Shown here: positions 9,078 through 17,439 of the stretch, in pieces
Layout: each line of letters begins with the position of its first letter
How positions within the stretch are numbered: position 1 is the first letter of the stretch
Origin: DASSBG01 sp035699085
GTDB lineage: Bacteria; Pseudomonadota; Gammaproteobacteria; Xanthomonadales; Rhodanobacteraceae
NCBI GenBank assembly: GCA_035699085.1
Contig: DASSBG010000046.1
Location: forward strand, 32,023-96,022
DNA: 64,000 bases
Direction of reading: 5' to 3'
Position numbers and translations under genes: made by a program
Notes under the pieces: model-generated
Database searches by the model: none
What the model was told of the DNA's origin: nothing
What the model saw: the letters and a program-made list of their open reading frames with translations, nothing else

Positions 9078-10472
9078 TCAGCCGGCGGCGTCCAGGGCCT
9101 GGGCCAGCCGCTCGACGGCGATGATCTGCAGGTCGCCGAGACGGGACTTCTTCGGCGCGTTGCCCTTGGGCACGATGGCGCGGCGGAAGCCGTGGTGGGC
9201 AGCCTCCTTCAGCCGCTCCTCGCCATTGGGCACCGGGCGGATCTCGCCGGACAACCCGACCTCGCCGAAGGCCACGGTCTTGTCGGCCAGCGGCCGGTCG
9301 CGCAGCGATGAGCGGATCGCCAGCAGCACCGGCAGGTCGGCCGCGGTCTCCTGCACGCGGATGCCGCCGACCACGTTGACGAACACGTCCTGGTCGTACG
9401 CCGCCACGCCGCCGTGCCGATGCAGCACCGCCAGCAACATCGCCAGGCGGTTCTGCTCCAGGCCCAGCGCCACCCGCCGCGGGTTGCCCAGCGAACTCTG
9501 GTCGACCAGCGCCTGCACCTCGACCAGCAGCGGCCGCGTGCCCTCTCGCGTCACCATCACCGCGCTGCCGGAGGTCGGCTCCGCGTGCGCGGACAAAAAG
9601 ATCGCGGAGGGATTGGGCACCTCGCGCAGGCCCTTGTCCGACATCGCGAACACGCCCAGCTCGTTGACCGCGCCAAAGCGATTCTTGAAGGCGCGCAGCA
9701 CGCGGAAGCGCGAGCCCGACTCGCCCTCGAAGTACAACACCGCGTCGACCATGTGCTCGAGCACGCGCGGACCGGCGATGCCGCCCTCCTTGGTGACGTG
9801 GCCGACCAGCAGTACGCTGGTGCCGGTCTCCTTGGCGAAGCGGGTCAGCTTGGCCGCCGACTCGCGCACCTGCGACACCGAGCCTGGCGCGGCGGTCAAC
9901 AGCTCGGTCCAGATGGTCTGGATGGAGTCGATGATCAGCACCCGTGGCCGGGTCGCCGCGACCTGCTCCAGGATGCGCTCGATGCAGGTTTCGGCCAACG
10001 CCTGCAACGGCTCCAGCGGCAGGTCCAGGCGCTGCGCGCGCGACGCCACCTGGGCCAGCGACTCCTCGCCGGTGACGTAGATGCCGGGCAGGCGCGAGCC
10101 GACCAGGCCGAGCATCTGCAGCAGCAGCGTCGACTTGCCGATACCCGGATCGCCGCCGATCAGCACCACCGAGCCGTCGACGAGGCCGCCGCCGAGCACG
10201 CGGTCGAGCTCGCCGATGCCGGTCAACGTACGCGACTCGGTCTCCGCCGCCACGCCGAGCAGCGGCGTGACCTTCGCGGCCGCGGCCGCCTTGCCGGCGT
10301 AGCCGCTGTTGCGCGCGCCGCCGGCCACGCCCGCGCCGGTGCCCCTGGCGGCCGGCTGCACCACGAACTCGCTCAGCGTGTTCCACGCGCCGCATTCGGC
10401 GCACGAGCCCTGCCACTTGCCGTGCTCGGCACCGCAGTCGCCGCACACGTACGCCGTCTTCGCCTTCGCCAT
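9078..10472 (-). CDS. radA: DNA repair protein RadA
   Basis: This is the 464-residue RadA (Sms) ATPase, a RecA-related helicase-like protein that extends heteroduplex during recombination and repair. It has an N-terminal C4 zinc finger (Cys 10, 13, 24, 27), Walker A GGDPGIGKST (about 106-115), the family motif KNRFG, and a C-terminal Lon-protease-like domain. The ATG at 10472 starts MAKAKTAYVCGDCG, as in other RadA proteins; the longer open frame upstream is not homologous. It is divergent from ada across 390 bp. Confidence 0.98.
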   Translation of the reverse strand: MAKAKTAYVCGDCGAEHGKWQGSCAECGAWNTLSEFVVQPAARGTGAGVAGGARNSGYAGKAAAAAKVTPLLGVAAETESRTLTGIGELDRVLGGGLVDGSVVLIGGDPGIGKSTLLLQMLGLVGSRLPGIYVTGEESLAQVASRAQRLDLPLEPLQALAETCIERILEQVAATRPRVLIIDSIQTIWTELLTAAPGSVSQVRESAAKLTRFAKETGTSVLLVGHVTKEGGIAGPRVLEHMVDAVLYFEGESGSRFRVLRAFKNRFGAVNELGVFAMSDKGLREVPNPSAIFLSAHAEPTSGSAVMVTREGTRPLLVEVQALVDQSSLGNPRRVALGLEQNRLAMLLAVLHRHGGVAAYDQDVFVNVVGGIRVQETAADLPVLLAIRSSLRDRPLADKTVAFGEVGLSGEIRPVPNGEERLKEAAHHGFRRAIVPKGNAPKKSRLGDLQIIAVERLAQALDAAG

Positions 10473-10862
10473 CCGCCGTCCTTCATGCGTGCTGCAGGCG
10501 CTGCGCCCGCAGCATCTGCCAGCCGGTTGTCGCCAGACGCCTGCTCCCGCACGCCCGACCCGGGGAGCGGTGCGCGCGATGTCCGACCCGGTCCCGCTCG
10601 CGCCTGACACTGCGCAGCCTCACGATGCGCACCGGCGCAGGCCGGTCGCCATGCGTGTCATCCTCGGTCGGGCTCGCGCGGCGCTGGCGCGTAATGATAA
10701 CGGCTCCCGTCGCACCCGCTGCGACGGCTCGGTGCGTGACGCTGCCCGCCCGCCACGGCGGAGCGACTCGGACGCCACGAATTGCGGCGCAAGAAGCGGA
10801 GTGCTTGCGATCGATTGGCGGCTTATGCTGGCATGGTCAGGATCACATTGCAGGATATCGCC
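10473..10862. other. Divergent radA/ada control region
   Basis: This 390-bp spacer has no convincing gene; the open frames crossing it lack protein character. It must carry the promoters of both radA and ada. A candidate Ada box (listed separately) lies 71-83 bp upstream of the ada ATG. I could not assign clear -35/-10 pairs. Confidence 0.5.
10780..10792 (+). promoter_or_regulatory. Candidate Ada box
   Basis: The sequence AAT-TGCGGC-GCAA matches the E. coli Ada A-box/B-box layout AAT-N6-GCAA exactly, and lies upstream of an ada homologue. Only seven bases are specified, so chance is possible (roughly one in twenty for a gap of this size). Confidence 0.35.
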
Positions 10863-12014
10863 ATGAGCGCTGCGCCTTTGCAGCCGCCGCCACAGCCGCA
10901 GCCCGCCGCGGCCGCCTACGCCAGCGACGAGGCGCGCTGGCGCGCGGTGCAGGCGCGCGACGCGGCGGCTGACGGCGCCTTCGTCTATGCCGTGCGCACC
11001 ACCGGCGTCTATGCCCGGCCAAGTGCGGCGGCGCGGCTGCCGCGCCGGGCGAACGTGGAGTTCTTCGCCAGCGCCGCAGCGGCCGAGGCGGCCGGCTATC
11101 GACCGAGCCGCCACACCAACCGTGGCGCCGCAGCCGCCAGTCACGCCGCGCTGGTGCTGCAGGCCTGCCGCACGATCGACACCGCGGAGGCGCCGCCGAC
11201 GCTCGACGCGCTGGCCGAACAGGCGGGGCTGAGCGCCTTCCACTTCCATCGTGTGTTCAAGGCGCAGACCGGGTTGACGCCGGCGGCCTACGCGGCGGCC
11301 CGGCGCAACCGAAAAGTGCAGGCGGCGCTCACGGCCGGTGACGCGGCCGTCACCGACGCGATCTACGAGGCCGGCTTTGGCTCCGGCAGCCGCTTCTATT
11401 CCAGCGCGGCAGAGCGGCTCGGCATGACGGCGCGCGACTACCGCGCCGGCGGCGTCGGCGCGCGTATCCGCTTCGCCATCGGCCAATGCACGCTTGGCGC
11501 AATCCTGGTGGCGCAGAGCGAACGCGGCATCTGCGCGATCACCTTGGGCGATGCGCCGGAGCCCCTGCTGCGCGACCTGCAGGACCGCTTTCCCAAGGCG
11601 ACGCTGATTGGTGGCGACGACGGTTTCGAGCGGCTGGTGGCGCAGGTGGTCGGCTTCGTCGAAAACCCGTCCATCGGACTGGACCTGCCGTTGGACGTGC
11701 GCGGCACCGCCTTCCAGGAGCGCGTGTGGCGCGCGCTGCAGGCGATTCCGCCCGGCACCACCGCCAGCTACGCCGAGATCGCCGAACGCATCGGCGCGCC
11801 GCGTGCAGTGCGCGCCGTGGCCCGGGCCTGCGGCGCGAACCGGCTGGCGGTCGCCATCCCCTGTCACCGCGTGGTACGCCGCGACGGCGCGCCCGGCGGC
11901 TACCGCTGGGGCATCGAGCGCAAGCGCGCGCTGCTTGCGCGAGAAACAAAGCAAAACCGGGGTCAGAGTGCACTTTTTCACGACGTGCCGGTCGGGCCGA
12001 CCGCGCCGGATTAA
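10863..12014 (+). CDS. ada: Ada-type regulator / O6-methylguanine methyltransferase with a cysteine-less N-terminal domain
   Basis: This 383-residue protein aligns along the whole E. coli Ada: an N-Ada domain (about 25-90), an AraC-type helix-turn-helix (about 95-190) and a methyltransferase domain (about 200-360) with intact PCHRVV (Cys334). In N-Ada all four zinc/methyl-acceptor cysteines are replaced: GVYARPSAAAR carries Ala51 and Ala55, and RPSRHT carries Ser82 and Thr85, where E. coli has Cys38, 42, 69 and 72. It should still repair O6-methylguanine but cannot take methyl groups from phosphotriesters in the known way. The last 20 residues (from about 364) are read from an inverted repeat. 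The start is the ATG at 10863. Confidence 0.92.
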   Translation: MSAAPLQPPPQPQPAAAAYASDEARWRAVQARDAAADGAFVYAVRTTGVYARPSAAARLPRRANVEFFASAAAAEAAGYRPSRHTNRGAAAASHAALVLQACRTIDTAEAPPTLDALAEQAGLSAFHFHRVFKAQTGLTPAAYAAARRNRKVQAALTAGDAAVTDAIYEAGFGSGSRFYSSAAERLGMTARDYRAGGVGARIRFAIGQCTLGAILVAQSERGICAITLGDAPEPLLRDLQDRFPKATLIGGDDGFERLVAQVVGFVENPSIGLDLPLDVRGTAFQERVWRALQAIPPGTTASYAEIAERIGAPRAVRAVARACGANRLAVAIPCHRVVRRDGAPGGYRWGIERKRALLARETKQNRGQSALFHDVPVGPTAPD

Positions 12015-12039
12015 AAAGTGCACTCTGACCCCGGTTTTG
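11952..12039. repeat. 27-bp perfect inverted repeat, 34-bp loop, between ada and alr
   Basis: The left arm is 11952-11978 and the right arm 12013-12039, perfectly complementary, with the core GGGGTCAGAGTGCACTTTTT. The ada stop codon (12012-12014) overlaps the start of the right arm and the alr stop begins 2 bp after it. The element fills the gap of two convergent genes and could act as a bidirectional terminator. From memory, this core is common next to REP-associated (RAYT) transposases in proteobacteria. Confidence 0.85.
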
Positions 12040-12040
12040 T

Positions 12041-13117
12041 TCAGTCCTCGACGAACAGCACACGGCGGGTCACGCCGCAGGTGAGGTCGTAGGCGATGGT
12101 GCCGGCGTGCGCGGCGACGGTCTCGGCCGGCAGCCGCGGCCCCCACAGGGTCACCGCGTCGCCAACGCGCGCCGCTGGCGCCTGGCGCAGGTCGATGGCC
12201 GCCAGGTCCATCGAGACGCGGCCGGCGATGCTGCCCGGCTCGGCGCCGACCAGCACCGGCGTGCCGGAGGCGGCGCCGCGAGGGTAGCCGTCGCCGTAGC
12301 CGATGGCGGCGATGCCCAGGCGCATCGCCTCCGGCGCCTGCCAGGTGGCGGCGTAACCGACGCGGTCGCCGGCGGCAAGCTGGTTGATGGCGATCAGCCG
12401 CGTGGCGAGCGTCATCGCGGGGCGGAAGCCGAACTCGGCGCCGCTCTTGCCGGCCACCACCGACAGGCCGTAGAGCAGGCCGCCGCTGCGCACCCAGTCG
12501 CCGCGCCCCGCCGGCCAACCGAGCAGGCCGGCCGAATTGCTCAGCGCGCGCGGCCCCGGCAGGTCGGTGACGGCGGCATCGAAGCGTGCGATCTGCTCCG
12601 CGGTCAGCGTGTTGTCGAATTCGTCGGAGGCGGCGAAGTGCGTCATCAACACCATCTCGCCGGCCACCGCCGGCATCGTCCGCAGGCGCGCGTGGACCTC
12701 GGCAGCGCGCGCGGCCGGAAAGCCCAGCCGGTGCATGCCCGAGTCGATCTTCAGCCAGACGCGGATCGGCTGCGCGCCGCGATCAGCGGCCAGCCACTCC
12801 AGTTGGCTGTCGTGATGGATCACTGCGTCGAGGTTCAGGCGCCGCAGTTCGGCCAGGTCGGCGGCGCTGTCGGGACCGGCGAGCACCACCACGCGCTGGC
12901 GGTGGCCAGCCGCGCGCAGTCGGAGGCCGTCGGCGATGGCCGCGACGCCGAAGGCATCGGCGTCGCCAAGCGCGCGCGCCACGCGCTCCAGGCCGTGGCC
13001 GTAGGCATCGGCCTTGACCACCGCCATCACCCGCGCCGGCGCGGCGAGCTCGCGCAGCCGCGCCAGGTTGTGGCGCAACGCGTCGAGGTGGATCGTCGCG
13101 GTCGCGAGGCGACTCAT
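12041..13117 (-). CDS. alr: Alanine racemase
   Basis: This is a 358-residue PLP-dependent fold-III racemase. It converts L-Ala to D-Ala for the D-Ala-D-Ala of peptidoglycan and supplies the Ddl encoded at 42.4 kb. It has the PLP lysine in VVKADAYGHG (about residue 36), and the C-terminal beta domain with the VGYAATW segment around the catalytic Tyr. The ATG at 13117 gives normal length; the open frame further upstream is repeat-derived. It follows dnaB, a conserved gammaproteobacterial order. No clear ribosome site is seen, because the leader is occupied by an inverted repeat. Confidence 0.98.
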   Translation of the reverse strand: MSRLATATIHLDALRHNLARLRELAAPARVMAVVKADAYGHGLERVARALGDADAFGVAAIADGLRLRAAGHRQRVVVLAGPDSAADLAELRRLNLDAVIHHDSQLEWLAADRGAQPIRVWLKIDSGMHRLGFPAARAAEVHARLRTMPAVAGEMVLMTHFAASDEFDNTLTAEQIARFDAAVTDLPGPRALSNSAGLLGWPAGRGDWVRSGGLLYGLSVVAGKSGAEFGFRPAMTLATRLIAINQLAAGDRVGYAATWQAPEAMRLGIAAIGYGDGYPRGAASGTPVLVGAEPGSIAGRVSMDLAAIDLRQAPAARVGDAVTLWGPRLPAETVAAHAGTIAYDLTCGVTRRVLFVED

Positions 13118-13121
13118 TGTT

Positions 13122-13230
13122 GCCGGGAATGGGGAATGGGGAACAGGGAATAGGGAATAGCACGCGCAGCCATGCGGCGAAGCGCGCGGCCGCCTTTCCC
13201 ATTCTCCATTCTCCATTCCCCATTCCCGGC
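13122..13230. repeat. 18-bp perfect inverted repeat in the dnaB-alr gap
   Basis: GCCGGGAATGGGGAATGG (13122-13139) is mirrored by its reverse complement at 13213-13230, with 73 bp between. It belongs to the GGGAATGGGGAAT family, also seen near 17769-17797. It fills nearly the entire dnaB-alr gap and starts 5 bp upstream of the alr ATG. Confidence 0.8.
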
Positions 13231-13232
13231 CC

Positions 13233-14627
13233 TCATTCGAATGCGCCCGCGTAGGACTCCGGGGCGTAGTTCTCGAACTTGGTGTATTCGCCGCGGAACA
13301 CCAGCTTGATCTGACCGGTCGGGCCGTTGCGCTGCTTGCCGACGATGATTTCGGCCAGGCCCTTGTCGGCCGATTCCTTGTTGTAGTACTCGTCGCGGTA
13401 AATGAACATGATGACGTCGGCGTCCTGCTCGATGGCGCCCGATTCGCGCAGGTCGCTCATCATCGGCCGCTTGTCGGTGCGCTGCTCCAGCGCGCGGTTG
13501 AGCTGCGAGAGCACCACCACCGGCACGTTCAGCTCCTTGGCCAGCGCCTTCAGCCCGCGCGAGATCTCGGAGATCTCGGTGGCGCGGTTCTCCTTGCTGC
13601 CCGGCACCTGCATCAGCTGCAGGTAGTCGATCACGATCAGGCCGAGCGTGTGCTCGCGGTGCAGCCGCCGCGCGCGCGATCGCAGCTCCACCGGCGACAG
13701 CGCCGCGGTGTCGTCGATGAACAGCTTGGCGTCGCTGAGCATCGTGATGGCCGAGGTGACCCGCGGCCAATCCTCGTCGTCCATCTCGCCGCTGCGCAGC
13801 TTCTTCTGGTTGATGCGGCCCAGCGACGAAAGCAGGCGGAAGCCGAGCTGGGTCGACGACATTTCCATCGAGAACACCGCAACGGCCTGCTTGCTTCGGA
13901 TGGCCGCCGACTCCGCGATGTTGACGGCGAAGGCGGTCTTGCCCATCGACGGCCGGCCGGCGACGATGATGAGGTCGGACGGCTGCAGGCCGGCGGTCAT
14001 TTCGTCGAGGTCGACGAAGCTAGTCGGCAGGCCGGTGATCTTGCCGCGGTTCTCGTAACGGTCGTAAAGCACCCGCATGGCCTCCTTGGCCACGCTGCGC
14101 ATGCCGACGAAGCCCTGGCGGCCGCGCGCGCCGGATTCGGCAATGCGGAACACGCGCTGCTCGGCATCCTCGAGGATTTCCTGGGTGGCGCGGCCTTCTG
14201 GGCGGAAGCCGTTGCCGACAATCTCTGTTCCGGCGTCGATCAGCTGCCTGAGGACAGCCTTGTCGCGCACGATGTCGGCGTAGGCAACGATGTTGGCGGC
14301 GCTGGGCGTGGAACTGGCCAGCGCGGCCAGCGCCGCGGCGCCACCGACTTCGTCGGCCAGGCCGTTGGCCTCGAACCACTCGCCAAGCGTCACCGCGTCG
14401 CACGGCTTGCCCTGCTGCGCCAGCTCGGCGATGGCACGGAAGATGAGGCGGTTTTCGCGACGGTAGAAGTCCTGCTCGCCGATGCGGTCGGCGACCTTGT
14501 CCCAGGCCTCCGGTGCCAGCATCAGGCCGCCGAGTACCGCCTGTTCGGCCTCGATTGAGTTGGGTGGCAGGCGTAGTACATCGACGCTGCCGGTACGTTC
14601 GCGTTCGTGTTCAGCCAGTGCGGGCAC
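13233..14627 (-). CDS. dnaB: Replicative DNA helicase DnaB
   Basis: This is the 464-residue hexameric replicative helicase. The N-terminal domain (about 15-120) includes PPNSIEAEQAVLGGLM. The RecA-like C-terminal motor has Walker A AGRPSMGKTA and DYLQLM. There is no intein. The start is GTG at 14627: AAGGAG lies just upstream at good spacing, and longer frames are not homologous. The same window encodes a DciA-type protein (37433), the loader used in bacteria lacking DnaC. It is transcribed on the same strand as the ribosomal genes upstream, after their terminator. Confidence 0.98.
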   Translation of the reverse strand: MPALAEHERERTGSVDVLRLPPNSIEAEQAVLGGLMLAPEAWDKVADRIGEQDFYRRENRLIFRAIAELAQQGKPCDAVTLGEWFEANGLADEVGGAAALAALASSTPSAANIVAYADIVRDKAVLRQLIDAGTEIVGNGFRPEGRATQEILEDAEQRVFRIAESGARGRQGFVGMRSVAKEAMRVLYDRYENRGKITGLPTSFVDLDEMTAGLQPSDLIIVAGRPSMGKTAFAVNIAESAAIRSKQAVAVFSMEMSSTQLGFRLLSSLGRINQKKLRSGEMDDEDWPRVTSAITMLSDAKLFIDDTAALSPVELRSRARRLHREHTLGLIVIDYLQLMQVPGSKENRATEISEISRGLKALAKELNVPVVVLSQLNRALEQRTDKRPMMSDLRESGAIEQDADVIMFIYRDEYYNKESADKGLAEIIVGKQRNGPTGQIKLVFRGEYTKFENYAPESYAGAFE

Positions 14628-14805
14628 GGCGACTCCTTGGATCGGCAACGGGAGCCGCTGGCGGCCCCCCGGCATTGACGCTCAGCGCAGTCTCATAGCC
14701 TGAGACAGCCGGCCGCCGCTGTCGATAGGAATACCTGTGGACAAGTTGTGCGCGGACAGTGTTTTTCGCGGGACGGCGACATGGGCCGTCGTCCTGGCGA
14801 CGCAC

Positions 14806-14837
14806 AAAAAAGCACGGGCACCCGACGGTGCCCGTGC
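14806..14837 (-). terminator. Rho-independent terminator after rplI
   Basis: On the minus strand an 11-bp perfect stem (GCACGGGCACC / GGTGCCCGTGC) with a 4-nt loop is followed by six U. It lies 26 bp past the rplI stop and ends the rpsF-rpsR-rplI unit. The remaining bases up to the dnaB GTG (14628-14805) hold the probable dnaB promoter, which I could not pin down. Confidence 0.93.
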
Positions 14838-14862
14838 TGGCGTGTTGCGCGTCGCAGGCGAA

Positions 14863-15312
14863 TCAGACGATCGCGGTGACGATCACCTTCACCGTGGTCT
14901 GCACATCGGCATGCAGCGCCAGGTGCGCCTCGTGCTCGCCGACATTGCGGATCGGGCCTTCCGCCAGGATAACCTCGTTCTTTGCCAGCTTCAGGCCCTT
15001 GGCAGTGAAGGCATCGGCGATTTCGCGCGGGCCGATAGAACCGTAGAGCTTGCCCTCGGCGCTGGCATTGGCGCTGATGGTGACCTCGCCGTCGGCAAAC
15101 TGCGCGGCGCGCGCGTTGGCGCCCTCGAGTTGCTCGCTGGCGCGGGCCTCGTACTCGGCGCGACGCGCCTCGAACTCGGCCAGGTTGGCGGCAGTGGCCG
15201 CCGTCGCCTTGCCCTGCGGCACCAGGTAGTTGCGGCCGTAGCCGGGCTTGACGTTGACCTTGTCGCCGAGTTGGCCGAGGCCGCGGACGTTTTCCAGCAG
15301 GATCAGTTGCAT
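14863..15312 (-). CDS. rplI: 50S ribosomal protein L9
   Basis: This is 149 residues, the usual L9 length. The N-terminal rRNA-binding domain begins MQLILLENVRGLGQLGD with PGYGRNYLVPQGKA. A long charged connecting helix and the C-terminal domain ending KVIVTAIV follow. The ribosome site GAGGAA lies upstream of the ATG. It is the last gene of the rpsF-rpsR-rplI operon, followed by a strong terminator. Confidence 0.99.
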   Translation of the reverse strand: MQLILLENVRGLGQLGDKVNVKPGYGRNYLVPQGKATAATAANLAEFEARRAEYEARASEQLEGANARAAQFADGEVTISANASAEGKLYGSIGPREIADAFTAKGLKLAKNEVILAEGPIRNVGEHEAHLALHADVQTTVKVIVTAIV

Positions 15313-15394
15313 TGCGTGTTCCTCATTCGTTAGCGCCGCGGGGCGGCGCAACTGTGGGCTGTCCGAATGGTGCCCGCGGGCGGGCGCATCAGGT

Positions 15395-15625
15395 TCAGGA
15401 GAAGTGGCTGTCGCTGTAGGGCAGCAGGGACAGGAAGCGCGCGCGCTTGACCGCGGTCGCCAGCTGGCGCTGGTAGCGCGCCTTGGTGCCGGTGATGCGG
15501 CTGGGCACGATCTTGCCCGTCTCGGTGATGTACTGACGAAGGGTATTGAGATCCTTGTAATCGATCTCGACCACACCCTCGGCGGTGAAGCGGCAGAACT
15601 TTCTGCGGCGGAAAAACTTGGACAT
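15395..15625 (-). CDS. rpsR: 30S ribosomal protein S18
   Basis: This is 76 residues and complete, starting MSKFFRRRKFCRF and carrying the family stretch IDYKDLNTLRQYITETGKI and SRITGTKARYQRQL. S18 binds S6 and 16S rRNA in the platform of the 30S subunit. It lies 11 bp after the rpsF stop with ribosome site GAGGGAG. Confidence 0.99.
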   Translation of the reverse strand: MSKFFRRRKFCRFTAEGVVEIDYKDLNTLRQYITETGKIVPSRITGTKARYQRQLATAVKRARFLSLLPYSDSHFS

Positions 15626-15636
15626 GGTGGGCTCCC

Positions 15637-16101
15637 TCAGTCGTCGCTGTTGTTGTCGTCGTCGCTGTCGTCGTCGCCGTCGTCGCTGTCGGACTTGTCG
15701 TTGTCACGGTCGCTGTTGCGGTCGCCGCGGCGATCGGAACGCTCGTCATCGCGGCGGTGCGTCGGACGCGTGTCTTCCTTCTCCTTGGCCTTGACGATGG
15801 CGGACACCTCGGTGTCCGCCTGGTCGCGGCGGATGGTCAGGTGGCGCAGCACCGCGTCGTTGAAGCGGAAAGCCGACTCCAGTTCGTCCAGGGTCTTCTG
15901 CTCGCACTCGATGTTCATCAGCACGTAATGGGCCTTGGCCAGGTGCTGGATCGGGTAGGCAAGCTGACGCCGGCCCCAATCCTCGAGCCGGTGGATGGTG
16001 CCGCTGTCGCCCTCGATCAGCGTCTTGTAACGCTCGATCATGGCGGGCACCTGTTCGCTCTGGTCCGGGTGGACCAGGAACACGATCTCGTAATGACGCA
16101 T
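15637..16101 (-). CDS. rpsF: 30S ribosomal protein S6 with a long acidic tail
   Basis: This is 154 residues; the conserved S6 fold covers about 1-105 (start MRHYEIVFLVHPDQSEQ). S6 binds S18 on the 30S platform. The C-terminal part (about 108-154) is first Arg/Asp-rich, then almost all Asp/Ser/Asn, ending DSDDGDDDSDDDNNSDD. E. coli S6 is about 20 residues shorter as encoded and gains a Glu tail through RimK. It is the first gene of the operon. Confidence 0.98.
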   Translation of the reverse strand: MRHYEIVFLVHPDQSEQVPAMIERYKTLIEGDSGTIHRLEDWGRRQLAYPIQHLAKAHYVLMNIECEQKTLDELESAFRFNDAVLRHLTIRRDQADTEVSAIVKAKEKEDTRPTHRRDDERSDRRGDRNSDRDNDKSDSDDGDDDSDDDNNSDD

Positions 16102-16323
16102 GTTGTCTCCTCGTGGGTACCGCGCCTCGGCACGGCAGCCTCCCGCGGGATGCGGTGAGGCAAGGGTTCCGGCCGCACAAAAACGCCACGGACAGAAGCG
16201 GAATTGTAGCGCGGGCAAGGTTTCGCGCGCAAGCGCGCCGATACCGTGGCCGGATTTCGGGATTCGGCAGGCGCCGGAGCCGGCGAGTCCGTCCGCCGCC
16301 GCGGCCGCGCGACGGTCAGGCGG

Positions 16324-16980
16324 TCAGCGCCGGAGTGCGGCTCCACCCGGGCTGCGCCGCTCCGCCAGCGCCAGCACCATCAGGCCGCAGCACGCCACGA
16401 GCAGCGCGCCCAGCCCGAGACCGGGCACCGGCACCGGAGCCGGCTTGGGCACCGCGGTGACGACGACGTCATCCAGCAGCGCGCCGACGTGGTTGCAGGC
16501 GTCGGTGTTGGTTATTTCCAGCGTCGAAGTGCCCGTCGCGCCAGTCGCCGGATAGCTGTGATAGGTCCAAACCACGTTGCCAGCGTTGGCGCTGCCGTCG
16601 GCGCTCGCCGTGCCAATGACCGCGCCATTCCAGCGCACCTCGATGCTGTTGTCGGAATAGCCGTTGCGCGGCGCGAAGGCGAGCGAAACCGTGTAGTCAT
16701 CGAGCGTCGTGGTCGGAATGGTCTGGCTGACGGTCGTGCAGCCGCTGACATCCAGCTCGAGATATTGGCCGCCATCGGCGCCCGGGCCCTGGAAGCCGTT
16801 CCAGACCTCGAACTGGCCGCTGGAGCTCGTCCAGCCAGTCATCGTGCCCGTCGTGGTGACGCCGGACGGGTAGGCTGGCTGCTCGAAGGAACCGTTGGTC
16901 AGCAGGTTCTGTGCGGCCACTGGACCGGAAGCAAGCAGGGCGGCCGCCAGCAACCAGCCACACGCGCGGACATTCATCAT
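16324..16980 (-). CDS. Secreted protein with C-terminal sorting-type anchor
   Basis: This is 218 residues. A signal peptide (LLAAALLASGPVAAQ, about 9-24) is followed by a beta-rich domain of the kind in DUF642/PEP-CTERM proteins (starts NLLTNGSFEQP, ends before VTAVPKP). The C-terminus has a Pro linker (PAPVPVPGLG), a hydrophobic helix (about 183-206) and a basic end (AERR...LRR). That tripartite tail resembles PEP-CTERM/IPTL-type sorting signals for export to the surface. The exact subfamily is not certain. ATG at 16980, with AAAGGGAAA upstream. It lies downstream of rpsF on the same strand, separated by 343 bp and apparently independent. Confidence 0.75.
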   Translation of the reverse strand: MMNVRACGWLLAAALLASGPVAAQNLLTNGSFEQPAYPSGVTTTGTMTGWTSSSGQFEVWNGFQGPGADGGQYLELDVSGCTTVSQTIPTTTLDDYTVSLAFAPRNGYSDNSIEVRWNGAVIGTASADGSANAGNVVWTYHSYPATGATGTSTLEITNTDACNHVGALLDDVVVTAVPKPAPVPVPGLGLGALLVACCGLMVLALAERRSPGGAALRR

Positions 16981-17439
16981 GAGTTTCCCTTTCCCCTGAA
17001 ATCGTGCGGCAAACCCGGACTCGGGCGCGCAACCGCATTCTAGCGACGGCCCATCAGCCGAAGCAAGACGGCACGGGATGGTGGACCCGGCTCCCGCGAG
17101 CCGCCAGCCGTGATTGGCCACCGACAAATTCATCCCGAGCTGCCGAAGGCAATTCCGGTCCAAAGCGCTCCGGGCCGTCGCGGCACGACGGGTCAGTTGC
17201 TTCGCACCCCGGTCGTTGCTTCACCTGCCAGGTGCATTCAGATCTGTTGTCGAAGATCACATCGGCGCGAGCACATAACCGGGAGTTGCTGTGGGGACCA
17301 CGTCGGGTCCGCCACCGCGACCGGAGAGACCGTCATCGCCCGCCGGATCCCGGGCTTGGCCAAGTCGGGATCGGGTGCCTGCTCTCCGACTCGGAAGTCT
17401 CTGGATCGAGCCCCGGCTCCCGGGTCGCCGGTCCCGGCC
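16981..17439. other. Gene-free spacer
   Basis: These 459 bp between a surface-protein gene and the Fe-S carrier contain no frame that looks like protein on either strand. I see no repeat family, tRNA or hairpin with a U-run. Presumably the promoter of the gene ending at 16324 is in its left part. Confidence 0.45.
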
